This document shows positions 34,126 through 42,617 of a stretch of DNA of 64,000 nucleotides, piece after piece. Each line of letters opens with the position of its first letter. The stretch's first letter is position 1. The DNA comes from Embleya sp040605455 (GTDB taxonomy: Bacteria; Actinomycetota; Actinomycetes; Streptomycetales; Streptomycetaceae). The translations under genes were made by a program, and so were the position numbers. The notes beneath the pieces were generated by a model. The model did no database searches, was not told the origin of the DNA, and was given only the letters and a program-made list of their open reading frames with translations. The stretch is from NCBI RefSeq assembly GCF_040605455.1, contig NZ_JBEXCV010000026.1, forward strand, positions 1-64,000. Reading direction: 5' to 3'.

Positions 34126-35067
34126 ATGTCCGAGCACGGTACGCAGCATACGCGCGACGCCCGCCGCACGACGGTCCCCACGCCCCCTCCCCGCTCGAAG
34201 CGGCCCTGGCACCACCGGCGCCCCGAGGCCGCGTCCATGCCCTCGGCCGCCGCGATCCCACGGGGGCAGGTCAGGGGTATCGCGGTGATCGCCTGCGCCT
34301 TGGCCGTGCTGGCCACGTCCAGCGCGTGTGCGGGCGGCGACGACAAGAAGGCGCTTTCCCCGACCGCGGGCGCACGGGCGCCCGAGCAGTCGACACCTCC
34401 TGTCGCGCCCGGCACACCCGCGGCGTCGGCCTCCGCCCTCGCCTCGCCCGGCGCCACCCCGACGGGCTCGACGCTGAGGTCGTGCGCGCCCATCACCGCG
34501 ACCGCGAAGCCGACCCGGGGCACGCTCACCAGGGACGACCTGCGCGCGGCCTCGACCAACCCTCTGCCGCTGACCGTTGACGAGGTCTTCGGCCTCCCCG
34601 AACTCTCGTACAAATACCCGGGCGGCACGCTGACTCGGACCTGCGTGAAGATCCTCGACAACTGCGCCCCGGTAGCCTCGGGCAAAGCGGCCGAGCTGAT
34701 CGAGAAGTTGGGTTGCACCCGCGCGCTCGCGGCGCTGTACGTGGACAAGGCCAACAACGTCCAGACGACCGTCGGCGTGCTGGAGATGCCCACCGCGATC
34801 GCTGCGGCAATGCTCGCCGACAACGATGAGGGCTCGTACAAACAGGTCGTACAACCGACCAACCCGATCACCAAGACGTTCGAGGGCCCCGAGTACGGCT
34901 GGGTCAGCGAATCGCTGTACCGCTACTTCATCTACGAGATGACCGGTCGTATCGACGGCACGAACCGCACGCCGGCCGAGGTCGACAAGCACATCGCGGC
35001 GCAGAACGCCATCTATCACCTCGTGGGTGACTCCCTGGACCGCCGCTCGGCCGCGGTGGGGTCGTAG
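34126..35067 (+). CDS. Predicted lipoprotein of unknown function
   Basis: The ORF gives 313 residues from ATG 34126; a start at the Met near codon 38 is equally plausible and would place the signal peptide at the N-terminus. The signal core IAVIACALAVLATSSAC ends in a lipobox-like SSAC, then a Thr/Pro/Ala-rich linker of about 60 residues and a folded domain of 190 residues with paired cysteines (CVKILDNC and others) and GTLTRDDLRAASTNPLPL. The domain has no motif I recognise. It is probably membrane-anchored and exposed to the wall. Confidence 0.75.
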   Translation: MSEHGTQHTRDARRTTVPTPPPRSKRPWHHRRPEAASMPSAAAIPRGQVRGIAVIACALAVLATSSACAGGDDKKALSPTAGARAPEQSTPPVAPGTPAASASALASPGATPTGSTLRSCAPITATAKPTRGTLTRDDLRAASTNPLPLTVDEVFGLPELSYKYPGGTLTRTCVKILDNCAPVASGKAAELIEKLGCTRALAALYVDKANNVQTTVGVLEMPTAIAAAMLADNDEGSYKQVVQPTNPITKTFEGPEYGWVSESLYRYFIYEMTGRIDGTNRTPAEVDKHIAAQNAIYHLVGDSLDRRSAAVGS

Positions 35068-35107
35068 GCCCACGGCCGTCTCCGGCCGACGGCAGGCCCG
35101 GGCAAAG

Positions 35108-35151
35108 GCGCTGGAAACGGTGCGGGGGGCGGTGGGCACCGGTTCCAGCGC
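35108..35151. terminator. Hairpin between convergent genes
   Basis: Arms 35108-35122 and 35137-35151 pair in 14 of 15 positions with a 14-base G-rich loop. It lies about 40 bases after the lipoprotein stop and can serve the convergent ligase gene too. Confidence 0.55.
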
Positions 35152-35318
35152 TTGTCGTGGTCGTGATGGTCGCCGAGGGATCGCGCGAGGCGAGTCGGCG
35201 GCGCCTGTGGTGGACCCGACAGAGCACCGAGCCGTTTCGGCCGGAACGCGGCGGCGAGCGGTTTCTCGATGGGCTCGCGCGGTTCCGCCGACCGGGTCGG
35301 ATGTCGGGAGGGTCGAAC

Positions 35319-36494
35319 CTAGGCGACCAGCGTCGGCGAGTCGGCGGGCCGGGCCGAGGTCGTGGGGTTCGCCGTCGCGCTTTGGGATTTCAGGGAGGCG
35401 CCCGGCAAGTCGCGGAAGGTGAGGGTCTGGGCGCGGAGCAGGTCCACGGCGGCGCGCGGCGACGAATCCTTGAGGCGCAGTTGTCGGGCGGCGCTGCTGC
35501 CTTCTTCCAACAACCGTCGCGCAACGCTCCGGACGAAGGCGAGGTCACCGGAGGCGACCAGGTCCGGCATCAGTTCCTCGATCAGTTGCCACACGACCAC
35601 GCGCGCCGAATCGGTGGCCATCGTCGTGGGGTCGATCAACAGGCCTTCGAGGCCCGAGCGGGCGGCTCGCCAGGTCGCGGCACGCAACCATGCCTGGGAG
35701 TACCGTCGGGGTTGCTCGCCGTTCTCGGCCGCCCGAACGCCGCGTTGTACGAGGGCACGGAAGAGGAGGGCGATCAGGACGGAGGTGTCCACGTCGGGAC
35801 AGGCGTCGCAGATGCGCATCTCGATCGTTGGTACGTGTGAGGACAGGCGCAGGTCCTGGTAATGCATGCCGAGGTCGAGGATCACTCCCGAGCGGACCAT
35901 GCCCTCCAGCATGTCGTCGTACTCTCGGGCCGATTCGAAGCTGTCGGCCGGTCCCGCCGAGGGCCACCGCTGCCAGAGCATGTTGCGCCAACTCGCGTAA
36001 CCGGTGTCGACACCGAGCCAGTAGGGGGAACTCGCCGACAGTGCCAGGAGCGTGGGCAGGTGCGGGGAGATCCAGGACATCGCCCGTGCGGCCACGTCGC
36101 GATCCTCCACGCCGACGTGCACGTGCAGTCCGCACACCACCTGCTCGTCCGCCACCAACGCGTAGTCGCGCTTGATCGCGGCGTAGCGATCACCTGCGGC
36201 CTGTGGCGAGTCCGTCAGTTCCATCAACGGCGCGGTCCCGGAGGCGATCACGGCGACCCCGATCTTCTCCGCGGCTTGCGCCAGGAGCGTGCGAGAGCGG
36301 ATCAAGTCGGCGCGTAGGTCCGCGAGTTCGAGATGGGGTTCGCTGTTGGTCTCGATGGACGCTTCCTTGGCTTCGCCGGTGAAACCAACCGCGGGAAGTT
36401 CGGTGAGCAGTTCCGTACCGGCCGGGCTCAACCGCCCTGTCCGTCGGTCGACGATGTGAAACTCTTCTTCGACACCCACAGTCCGAATCGACAT
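35319..36494 (-). CDS. GCS2-family carboxylate-amine ligase (YbdK-like glutamate-cysteine ligase)
   Basis: The protein is 391 residues from ATG 36494, with AAGGGGA upstream. It begins with the GCS2 signature VGVEEEFHIVDRRTG and has SIETNSEPHLELADLRADL, the paired HVHVGVEDRD and PTIEMRICDACPDVDT. Members join an amine to a carboxylate, classically making gamma-glutamyl-cysteine for thiols, though actinomycetes mainly use mycothiol and carry several paralogues of unknown substrate. The last 30 residues are a Ser/Ala/Thr-rich tail. No partner gene adjoins. Confidence 0.9.
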   Translation of the reverse strand: MSIRTVGVEEEFHIVDRRTGRLSPAGTELLTELPAVGFTGEAKEASIETNSEPHLELADLRADLIRSRTLLAQAAEKIGVAVIASGTAPLMELTDSPQAAGDRYAAIKRDYALVADEQVVCGLHVHVGVEDRDVAARAMSWISPHLPTLLALSASSPYWLGVDTGYASWRNMLWQRWPSAGPADSFESAREYDDMLEGMVRSGVILDLGMHYQDLRLSSHVPTIEMRICDACPDVDTSVLIALLFRALVQRGVRAAENGEQPRRYSQAWLRAATWRAARSGLEGLLIDPTTMATDSARVVVWQLIEELMPDLVASGDLAFVRSVARRLLEEGSSAARQLRLKDSSPRAAVDLLRAQTLTFRDLPGASLKSQSATANPTTSARPADSPTLVA

Positions 36495-37222
36495 ATGTCC
36501 CCTTGAGATGTGTATCGCGTCCGTTGTTGTGCGCGGCGCGTCCGATGGCGGCGCCGGATCGCATGCCCGTGGAACGGGACTGCTCGAATTCGGTGCGGCA
36601 ACCGCCGAAGTGCGCACAAGCCTGTGCCGACGGTCCAAGGCGCCCGAAACCCATTGGCCTACAGGGCCGTTGGACAAGACTGCGACCCCGTGACCGTGCT
36701 GCCAAGTCCCATTGGCTCCAGGAACTCTTGCGCTCAGCGCGCCTGGTTCTGGGCCTCGATCGCACATGGTCGCGGAAACGGGCGACGAATCCCATTCGTC
36801 ACCCCGCGCATGGGCCCGTTCACGCCGTGGGGCCGGCTGGTGCGCGATATGGCTATCGATCGCGGGCGCCGACGTCGAGGATGAGGCGACCGCGGGCAGG
36901 CCCGGGGCTCGGATCACCCTGCCGTGACCGAGACCGACCGTCGAGCCTGGTTCGTCGTGTCTCACGTCGTCCGGCGCGGGTCCGCAGGCGGCACGGGCGT
37001 CGCGAGGACCCCGCAGGACGCACGGGAGGCGCGAGCGGAAGAGTACGCGCCCGCCCGGCACTTCTCTCCCGTCAGTCGCCGCCGGGCCGTGGCGGTCAAC
37101 CGCCGACAGCGAACCATGGAACGACGACCCCCGTCCAGAGCTCGGCGCCATCCGGCTCCCTCATGGGGTCGTGAGGGAACGGTAATGGGCCCTCCCCCTT
37201 GGCATTCGAGGCATCGGATCCC
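36495..37222. other. Long stretch without a supported gene
   Basis: About 730 bp upstream of both the ligase (minus) and the VWA gene (plus). GC is lower near 36490-36780 than in flanking coding sequence, and CCCATTGGC occurs twice (near 36650 and 36707). I see no gene; promoters for both sides must lie here. Confidence 0.4.
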
Positions 37223-38620
37223 ATGATCGACTTCGTGATCCGATACCTACGCACACACTCGGCCGTCGCTTTGGGCGCGGTGTCCCTGGCGCTGTACGGG
37301 CCTGTGTCCGCCGCGGCGGCCGACCCCGCTCCTCCGGCCGAGGCGCCACCGGCCAAGGTGGAGTTGGTACTCGACCTGTCCGGTTCGATGAAACAGAACG
37401 ACGCCGGCGGACTGACCCGCCTGGAGGCCGCCAAACAGGCGGTGAACCGCATCATCGACGCGGCTCCGGCCAACGCCCGGGTGGGCATCCGCGTCTACGG
37501 CGCCACGTATCCCGGTGCGGACAAGCCCGCCGGCTGCGCCGACACCCAACTCCTGGTACCGGTCGCGGTGATGGGCGAGAGCGCCAAGACCGCGGCCAGG
37601 CAGCGGGTCGCCTCCCTGAACGCCGTGGGATTCACTCCCATCGGCAACGCCCTGCGCGCGGCCTCCGACGATCTCGGCACCCAGGGCGAGCGACACGTCA
37701 TCCTCGTCTCCGACGGCGAGGACACCTGCGCGCCTCCGCAACCATGCGAGGTGGCCCGGGAGTTGAATGCGCGCGGCACGAAGTTGACAGTCGACACGGT
37801 CGGCTTCAACGTCTCCGGGGCGGCCCGGGAGCAACTCAAGTGCATCTCCACCGTCGGCAGTGGGGTCTACGCCGACGCGAACGACACCGACTCGCTGGTA
37901 TCCAACATGTCCAGCCTCTTTCGGCGGGCCTGGACCCCCTACGACGCGTCCGGCCGACCCATCCGGGGCGCGACTACCAGCTGCGCGAACGCGCCGATGG
38001 TCGAGGACGGTCAATACCTCGACGCCTTCGTCACCAGTCGAGACCTGTGGTATCGCATTCGCAAGAACCCGGACCAGGATCTCGCCATCGGCGCCACCGC
38101 GATCTTCTCCGAACGCATGCGCGCGGGCGACGACCGGGAGAACTCGGCCTTTCTGACCCACCTGTTCATCCGCTCGGGTCCGGCGGACCAACCCCAGAGC
38201 TGGCTCCTGCAGGAGGGCGTCGCCTTGGAGGCGAACAACATCGTCACCACCGGCGCGGCCGGCGGGACGAACAGTTCCGCCCAAGCCCCGGACGGAATCG
38301 GCTGCCTGCGCATCTCGCACAACGCCGAAGTCGATCCGCAGCGCCGGATCCTGCTCGAACTCCTGATCAGCCACCCCAAGCGCCCCGGTGCGGCGAACGC
38401 CGCGAGCGATCCCGTGCCCGAGCGCTCGGAACCCGTTGCGAGCGGCGAGCCCTCCACAGCACCGGGCGCCGACACCCGCGCCCCGGTCCGCGCGTCCTCC
38501 GACGACGGCGGACCCGGGACCGCGACCACCATCACCCTGATCGCCGGCGCCGTGTTGCTGGGCGGCGCGCTCGGGTCGTTCCTGGCCGGTTCCCGGCGTG
38601 GGCAGAGGAGGCAGGCGTGA
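37223..38620 (+). CDS. Secreted, membrane-anchored von Willebrand factor A (VWA) protein
   Basis: The protein is 465 residues from ATG 37223 (TTG 37199 is an alternative). A signal peptide ends near AAAADP (about 32). A VWA domain occupies about 45-240 with the metal-ion (MIDAS) motif LVLDLSGSMK, the conserved Thr in GFTPIGNAL and the Asp in LVSDGEDT. A second beta-rich domain (about 250-390) follows, then a C-terminal membrane helix (ITLIAGAVLLGGALGSFLAG) and a basic tail. The protein is thus wall-facing with intact adhesion chemistry. Its stop overlaps the next gene (GTGA). Confidence 0.9.
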   Translation: MIDFVIRYLRTHSAVALGAVSLALYGPVSAAAADPAPPAEAPPAKVELVLDLSGSMKQNDAGGLTRLEAAKQAVNRIIDAAPANARVGIRVYGATYPGADKPAGCADTQLLVPVAVMGESAKTAARQRVASLNAVGFTPIGNALRAASDDLGTQGERHVILVSDGEDTCAPPQPCEVARELNARGTKLTVDTVGFNVSGAAREQLKCISTVGSGVYADANDTDSLVSNMSSLFRRAWTPYDASGRPIRGATTSCANAPMVEDGQYLDAFVTSRDLWYRIRKNPDQDLAIGATAIFSERMRAGDDRENSAFLTHLFIRSGPADQPQSWLLQEGVALEANNIVTTGAAGGTNSSAQAPDGIGCLRISHNAEVDPQRRILLELLISHPKRPGAANAASDPVPERSEPVASGEPSTAPGADTRAPVRASSDDGGPGTATTITLIAGAVLLGGALGSFLAGSRRGQRRQA

Positions 38621-39750
38621 ACAGCGTCATGCGCGTACGTGCGGCAGCGGCTGCGGTCGGCGCGGTCCTGGCCGTACCGGCCGTCGGCCTGGTGACCGCC
38701 ACTCCCGCGGCGGCTGCCGACAACCCGAGCGGTTTCTCCTTCAACAGCGCCGGCGAGATCGGACCGGGAGTCCACCGCGAGAGCATGGTCGTGGGCGATT
38801 TTCTGTTCTGGCGCGTGTTCGTGCAGCCCGGTCAGAAGCTCTCGATCAAGGGGTCCGTCGACATTCCGGCCGACTTCCCGGACAAGCAGGGTCCCCGGTT
38901 CATCCTCAACCTCTACAACCCGCTGCGCGAGGCCATTCCGCTCTCGGACAACCCGACGAACCAGCTCGTGCCCGGCACCACACACTTCGAGGCCACCTCG
39001 GGTGCGTGGACCGTGGGAGACGGCAAGAAGTACGAGAACTTCGACGGCACCAGAGGCTCGTTCAAGGAGTTCAAGGACGACAAGTACGCGCTGCGCGGCT
39101 CCTATTACATCCAGATGTCCATCACGGGCGCCGAGGGACCCCAGCGCGGCATCGTGGTGCCGATCAAGCTGGAGGTGTCGGTCGAGGGCACCGTGGTGCA
39201 ACGTCCGGATCAGCCGGCGGGACCCGAGGACGACCCTCGCCCGACGGACGGCGCGGTCCCCGAGGCACCGCCCTCGGGTGGGACGCGGACTCTCGCGAGC
39301 GGTACCGCGCCGCCGGTGGCCGGTGCGGGCGGCAACTCGTCCTCTGTGGCCTCCGATTGGAGTGTGCCGGCCGGCAGCGCGGTATTCGCCCTCCTGCTCG
39401 CGGCGGGCCTCGGCTACATGCTGCGTCGTCGGTTCGCCGGCACGGCGCCCATACCGGCCTCGCCATGGAGCGCGCACGTGTCGGCGGCCGCTCCGACGCC
39501 CCCGCCCACCGCGGCATCCCCGGCGCCGCTCGCCGGCCCCACGCGGTTCGAGCCCGTGTCGCCACCCGCCCGTCCGGTCGCGCAACCTCGGCCCGAACAC
39601 CCCGACACAGCGCCGCCCTCGACGACATGGCGACCCGACGAAGCCACCTACGCCCCGGGCACGGCACCCGAATCGCACGAGGTGACCCAGGCGTTCGAAA
39701 CGCCCCGACGCCCCGAGAACCCGCCTGGGGCCGCGCCGCGATCGCACTGA
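38617..39750 (+). CDS. Secreted membrane-anchored partner of the VWA protein
   Basis: The protein is 377 residues from GTG 38617, overlapping the VWA stop. The signal peptide ends near AAAADN (about 35). The exodomain (about 40-195) has GVHRESMVVGDFLFWRVFV and a RFILNLYNPLREAI block that matches part of the protein encoded at 42615-43973. A linker, one membrane helix (about 250-268) and a long Pro-rich cytoplasmic tail of over 100 residues with Ser/Thr sites follow. The VWA gene and this gene look like a split version of one larger surface protein or a fixed pair. Confidence 0.85.
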   Translation: MNSVMRVRAAAAAVGAVLAVPAVGLVTATPAAAADNPSGFSFNSAGEIGPGVHRESMVVGDFLFWRVFVQPGQKLSIKGSVDIPADFPDKQGPRFILNLYNPLREAIPLSDNPTNQLVPGTTHFEATSGAWTVGDGKKYENFDGTRGSFKEFKDDKYALRGSYYIQMSITGAEGPQRGIVVPIKLEVSVEGTVVQRPDQPAGPEDDPRPTDGAVPEAPPSGGTRTLASGTAPPVAGAGGNSSSVASDWSVPAGSAVFALLLAAGLGYMLRRRFAGTAPIPASPWSAHVSAAAPTPPPTAASPAPLAGPTRFEPVSPPARPVAQPRPEHPDTAPPSTTWRPDEATYAPGTAPESHEVTQAFETPRRPENPPGAAPRSH

Positions 39751-39810
39751 ACCAAGAGCCAGGAGCTACGAGATACGAGCTACGACGACGCGTTTCGGGC
39801 CGCCGCGCCC

Positions 39811-39850
39811 GCGTGATGCCCCGGTGGTCGAAACCACCGGGGCATCGCGC
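39811..39850 (+). terminator. 18-bp hairpin terminator after the VWA gene pair
   Basis: Arms 39811-39828 and 39833-39850 pair with one G-U wobble around a CGAA tetraloop, 61 bases after the stop of the second gene. The remaining stretch 39751-40110 carries two copies of GAGCTACGA but no gene. Confidence 0.75.
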
Positions 39851-40110
39851 GTTCGGTGGCGGCCGATCCACGGGACGGGCGAGGCGCCGGTATGCATCCG
39901 TGGTTTTGCAACGTTGCTGCAACCCCCCTCCGGCGTCTGGTGGAAGGTCGTCCGCTCGCGCAGACTGCCAAAACGCAGGTCGGCAACCTGGTGGCCGATG
40001 CCGCAGGAGACACGTGCCGTGCCCTGTGTACGGCCGCTCGGCGGCGAGGGGCCGTGCGGCGCGGGCTGCGCCGATCGGGCGGGACCGTGACCCGAGAATC
40101 GGGAAGGTCG

Positions 40111-41052
40111 ATGATGGTGATGTCTCAGCGGATCACGGACCGCCGCTCCCTTGTCGGTTGCCTGCCCGAGGAGCACCCGTCGGCGCCGGTGCCCGCGGCG
40201 CGACCGTCTCGAATACGCGCCGTTTTCCCGCATCCCGCCCGCATGTACGACTACTACCTCGGAGGCAAGAACAACTTCGCGACCGATCGCGGCGCCGCCG
40301 AGGCCGTACTCGCCTTGGCGCCGGAAGTCCGCGCGATGGCCTTCGCCAATCGCGCCTTCCTGCGCCGCGCGGTGTCGTTCGCGACCGGGTTGGGGATCCG
40401 GCAATTCCTGGACATCGGGGTGGGTCTGCCGGCGGCCGGTGATACCTACGAGTGCGCGCTGCTCGGGACGAAGCAGGCGCGGGCGGTGTACGTCGACAAG
40501 GATCCGATGGTTCTCGCGCACGCCCGGGCGCTGTCCGACCGCCCCGGTCGGGTGTGCGTGGTCGACGGTGATCTGCGCAATCCCGGTGCCCTGTTGGAGC
40601 GGGCTGCCGGGCGAGGCGGGTTGGACTTCGACCGACCGGTGGCGGTGGTCCTGACCGCGGTCCTGCACTACCTGTCGGACGCCGACGACCCCTGGTCCGC
40701 GGTGGGTCGGGTGATGGCGGCGACCAAGCCGGGCAGCGTGCTGCTGCTCTCGCACGCCGCCGCCGATCTGCGCCCGGAGGCGGCCCGCACGACCGCCGCG
40801 ATGTACCGGCAGGCGGCGGCCCCGCTGTTCCCGCGCACCGCTCGGGAGGTGGGCGCGCTGTTCACCGGACTGAATCCGGTCGAACCCGGTGTGACTCCGG
40901 TCGCGTCCTGGCGCGCGGACCGACTGCCGCGAGTCCATGCCGAGCGGCAGTGGATGTACGCAGGGGTCGGCGTCAAGCCGCCATCGGCGGGTCGGTGGCA
41001 GTGTTCGAGCAAGGCGCGTGGCATACCCGCCCCCCGGCGTTCGTGTCTGTAG
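40111..41052 (+). CDS. DUF574 SAM-dependent methyltransferase (Streptomyces-type)
   Basis: The protein is 313 residues from ATG 40111 (ATGs at 40114 and 40120 are in frame; GGAAGG lies just upstream). The family signature FPHPARMYDYYLGGKNNF occurs near 43-60, then the Rossmann core FLDIGVGLPAAGDTYE and a PVAVVLTAVLHYL block. These are very numerous in streptomycetes, often near XRE/DUF397 pairs, none of which is present here. Substrate unknown. Confidence 0.92.
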   Translation: MMVMSQRITDRRSLVGCLPEEHPSAPVPAARPSRIRAVFPHPARMYDYYLGGKNNFATDRGAAEAVLALAPEVRAMAFANRAFLRRAVSFATGLGIRQFLDIGVGLPAAGDTYECALLGTKQARAVYVDKDPMVLAHARALSDRPGRVCVVDGDLRNPGALLERAAGRGGLDFDRPVAVVLTAVLHYLSDADDPWSAVGRVMAATKPGSVLLLSHAAADLRPEAARTTAAMYRQAAAPLFPRTAREVGALFTGLNPVEPGVTPVASWRADRLPRVHAERQWMYAGVGVKPPSAGRWQCSSKARGIPAPRRSCL

Positions 41053-41577
41053 CGGGGCCTCGGGCCGGCTCGGGATCGGTGCGCGGTCGGCGTTCGGGAC
41101 GGACGCGGTAGAGCGCCGGTGGCGTACTACCGGCGCATTTACCGGACCGTGGTACCCGCGCCGTCCTTTCCCCGACGGGCGGCGGTCCGCGACGATGGGC
41201 ACCGTTGCCCGGACGCGGTCGGATGGTCCGGAGCGACAAGGTGGTGCGGCGGGAACCCACGGGTACCCGGCCCAGTCGGGCTCCCGCCGGCCCGGTGAAG
41301 GAGACGCCGTCCAAGCCCCGGATGCATCGGGGATCTCCTGCCGTGGGCCCGACCACCCGGCGCGTGGTGCGATGTGGTGGGCGGCCCGCGACCTGATCGA
41401 CCCCGTGGCCGCGGTGACTCGTCCCGCGGTCACGGTGGTCTGCGGATCGATGCCGGACAGGGCCTGCCTCCAAGGGGTCGCCTGAGGCGCGAACTCCCTT
41501 TATTACTCGGGTGTTTACCAGTTCCCGGTGCTCGTCGCGGCCTTTGTCGCACCGTCGCGGTTCGCGAGGATACGGGT
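41053..41577. other. Stretch without a supported gene
   Basis: About 525 bp. Frames are Arg/Gly-rich. A short AT-rich patch (CCTTTATTACT near 41498) lies 80 bases before the next gene and is a reasonable place for its promoter. Confidence 0.4.
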
Positions 41578-42306
41578 ATGCCGCAGAACGCTCAAGAGGC
41601 AAGACACAAACGCGAATCCACGACGCCGGCGGGTCCTCGAACCCGCCGCCCCGGCCTGCTTTTGGGAGTGGAGGGGTTGGAAGCGCACGACATCGGGTCC
41701 GCGCTGTTGCGCTCGATCTCCTCTCCTCCGCGGATCTTCGTCGGGTCGGCTCGCGAGCCGAACGCCCGACCGGATTTCGCCACCTTGATGGCGCTGGCCG
41801 AGGCGGTCGGGGGCGAGCCCTACATCCGCGGGGGACGATCCGCCTCCGAGACCCTGACGCTGGTCGCCATGCAGACGCATCGCTACGAGTCGACCCGGCT
41901 GTTCCTGGCCGCCGGCCGCACCGTCGTCGAGCAGCGCGGCGTATACACCGCGGCGGTCGAGGACGCCGTCACCCGTCATCCCGGCGACTCGGATCGGGCC
42001 CACTGGGCGGCGCGACGGTTCTTGTCCACAGTCGCCGAGTGGCGTCCGCTGCCCGACGTGGTGGCGCTCTCCGTGGACGAACCGGAGGCGGTCGTCGAGC
42101 GGTTGCGCCAACAGGACCGCGAGCAGACCCTCGATCCGGAGCAACTCCTGCAGAAGGCCGCCTTGTTCCAGTTGCTCGCGGCGGATGACCCGGACCGGTT
42201 CCGGATCTTCGACCGGCGCGGGATCGACGAGACGGGGCTGGGCAAGGCGGTACGCGAGTGGTTGATCCGGATGCTGCCGGAGGAGATGGTCTCGCGGTCG
42301 GCCTGA
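41578..42306 (+). CDS. Thymidylate-kinase-like protein with destroyed P-loop
   Basis: The protein is 242 residues from ATG 41578, with GAGGA upstream. The order of elements follows thymidylate kinase: LLLGVEGLEAHDIGSALLRS at the P-loop place (normally EGLDGSGKST), a mid segment TRLFLAAGRTVVEQRGVY at the DRY place, LPDVVALSVDEPEAVVERLR at the PDL-x-VD place, and a terminal LLAADDPDRFRIFD block. The glycine-lysine-serine of the P-loop is gone, so ATP binding is improbable. The assignment rests on pattern order and is moderate. A strong terminator follows. Confidence 0.6.
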   Translation: MPQNAQEARHKRESTTPAGPRTRRPGLLLGVEGLEAHDIGSALLRSISSPPRIFVGSAREPNARPDFATLMALAEAVGGEPYIRGGRSASETLTLVAMQTHRYESTRLFLAAGRTVVEQRGVYTAAVEDAVTRHPGDSDRAHWAARRFLSTVAEWRPLPDVVALSVDEPEAVVERLRQQDREQTLDPEQLLQKAALFQLLAADDPDRFRIFDRRGIDETGLGKAVREWLIRMLPEEMVSRSA

Positions 42307-42322
42307 GCGGGAGAAAACGAAA

Positions 42323-42351
42323 GGCGCCGACCCCCGTTGGGGGTCGGCGCC
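42323..42351 (+). terminator. 13-bp hairpin terminator
   Basis: Perfect 13-bp stem (42323-42335 with 42339-42351) and GTT loop, preceded by GAAAACGAAA, 17 bases after the stop of the thymidylate-kinase-like gene. The A-run before it would give a U-run on the other strand, so it could stop transcription from both sides. Confidence 0.75.
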
Positions 42352-42561
42352 CGGCTTCGCGTCTCAGTTGCCTCGGGCCGGCTGTGCGAAGGACATCGGG
42401 TCGTCGCGGGAAGCCGGGGCGAGGTCGCGGCGGAGACCGTGTGAGCCACGTGGCGCCCGGGGGCCGGCGGCCCGAAAGCCGTCTCGTCGGGTACCGCCGC
42501 CTCGGCCTCGGCTGTGCGGCGTGGGGGAGGAAGACATCTGTTCGTCCTTTGCGTTCGTGGT

Positions 42562-42617
42562 GGGGTTCAGGGGTTCAGGGGTTCAGGGGTTCAGGGGTTC
42601 AGGGGTTCAGGGGTTCA
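42562..42617. repeat. Seven tandem copies of an 8-bp unit (GGGGTTCA)
   Basis: Exact copies start at 42562, 42570, 42578, 42586, 42594, 42602 and 42610, followed by GGGTTTT. Read on the minus strand the unit is TGAACCCC, and the first copy supplies the stop codon of the surface-protein gene at 42615. The array therefore forms the start of that gene's 3' untranslated region. An 8-bp, seven-copy array is likely to vary in length between isolates. Confidence 0.95.

Noticed and set aside
42562..42617. Possible CRISPR-like array
   Set aside because: The 8-bp units are directly adjacent with no spacers and there are no cas genes; it is a simple tandem repeat.
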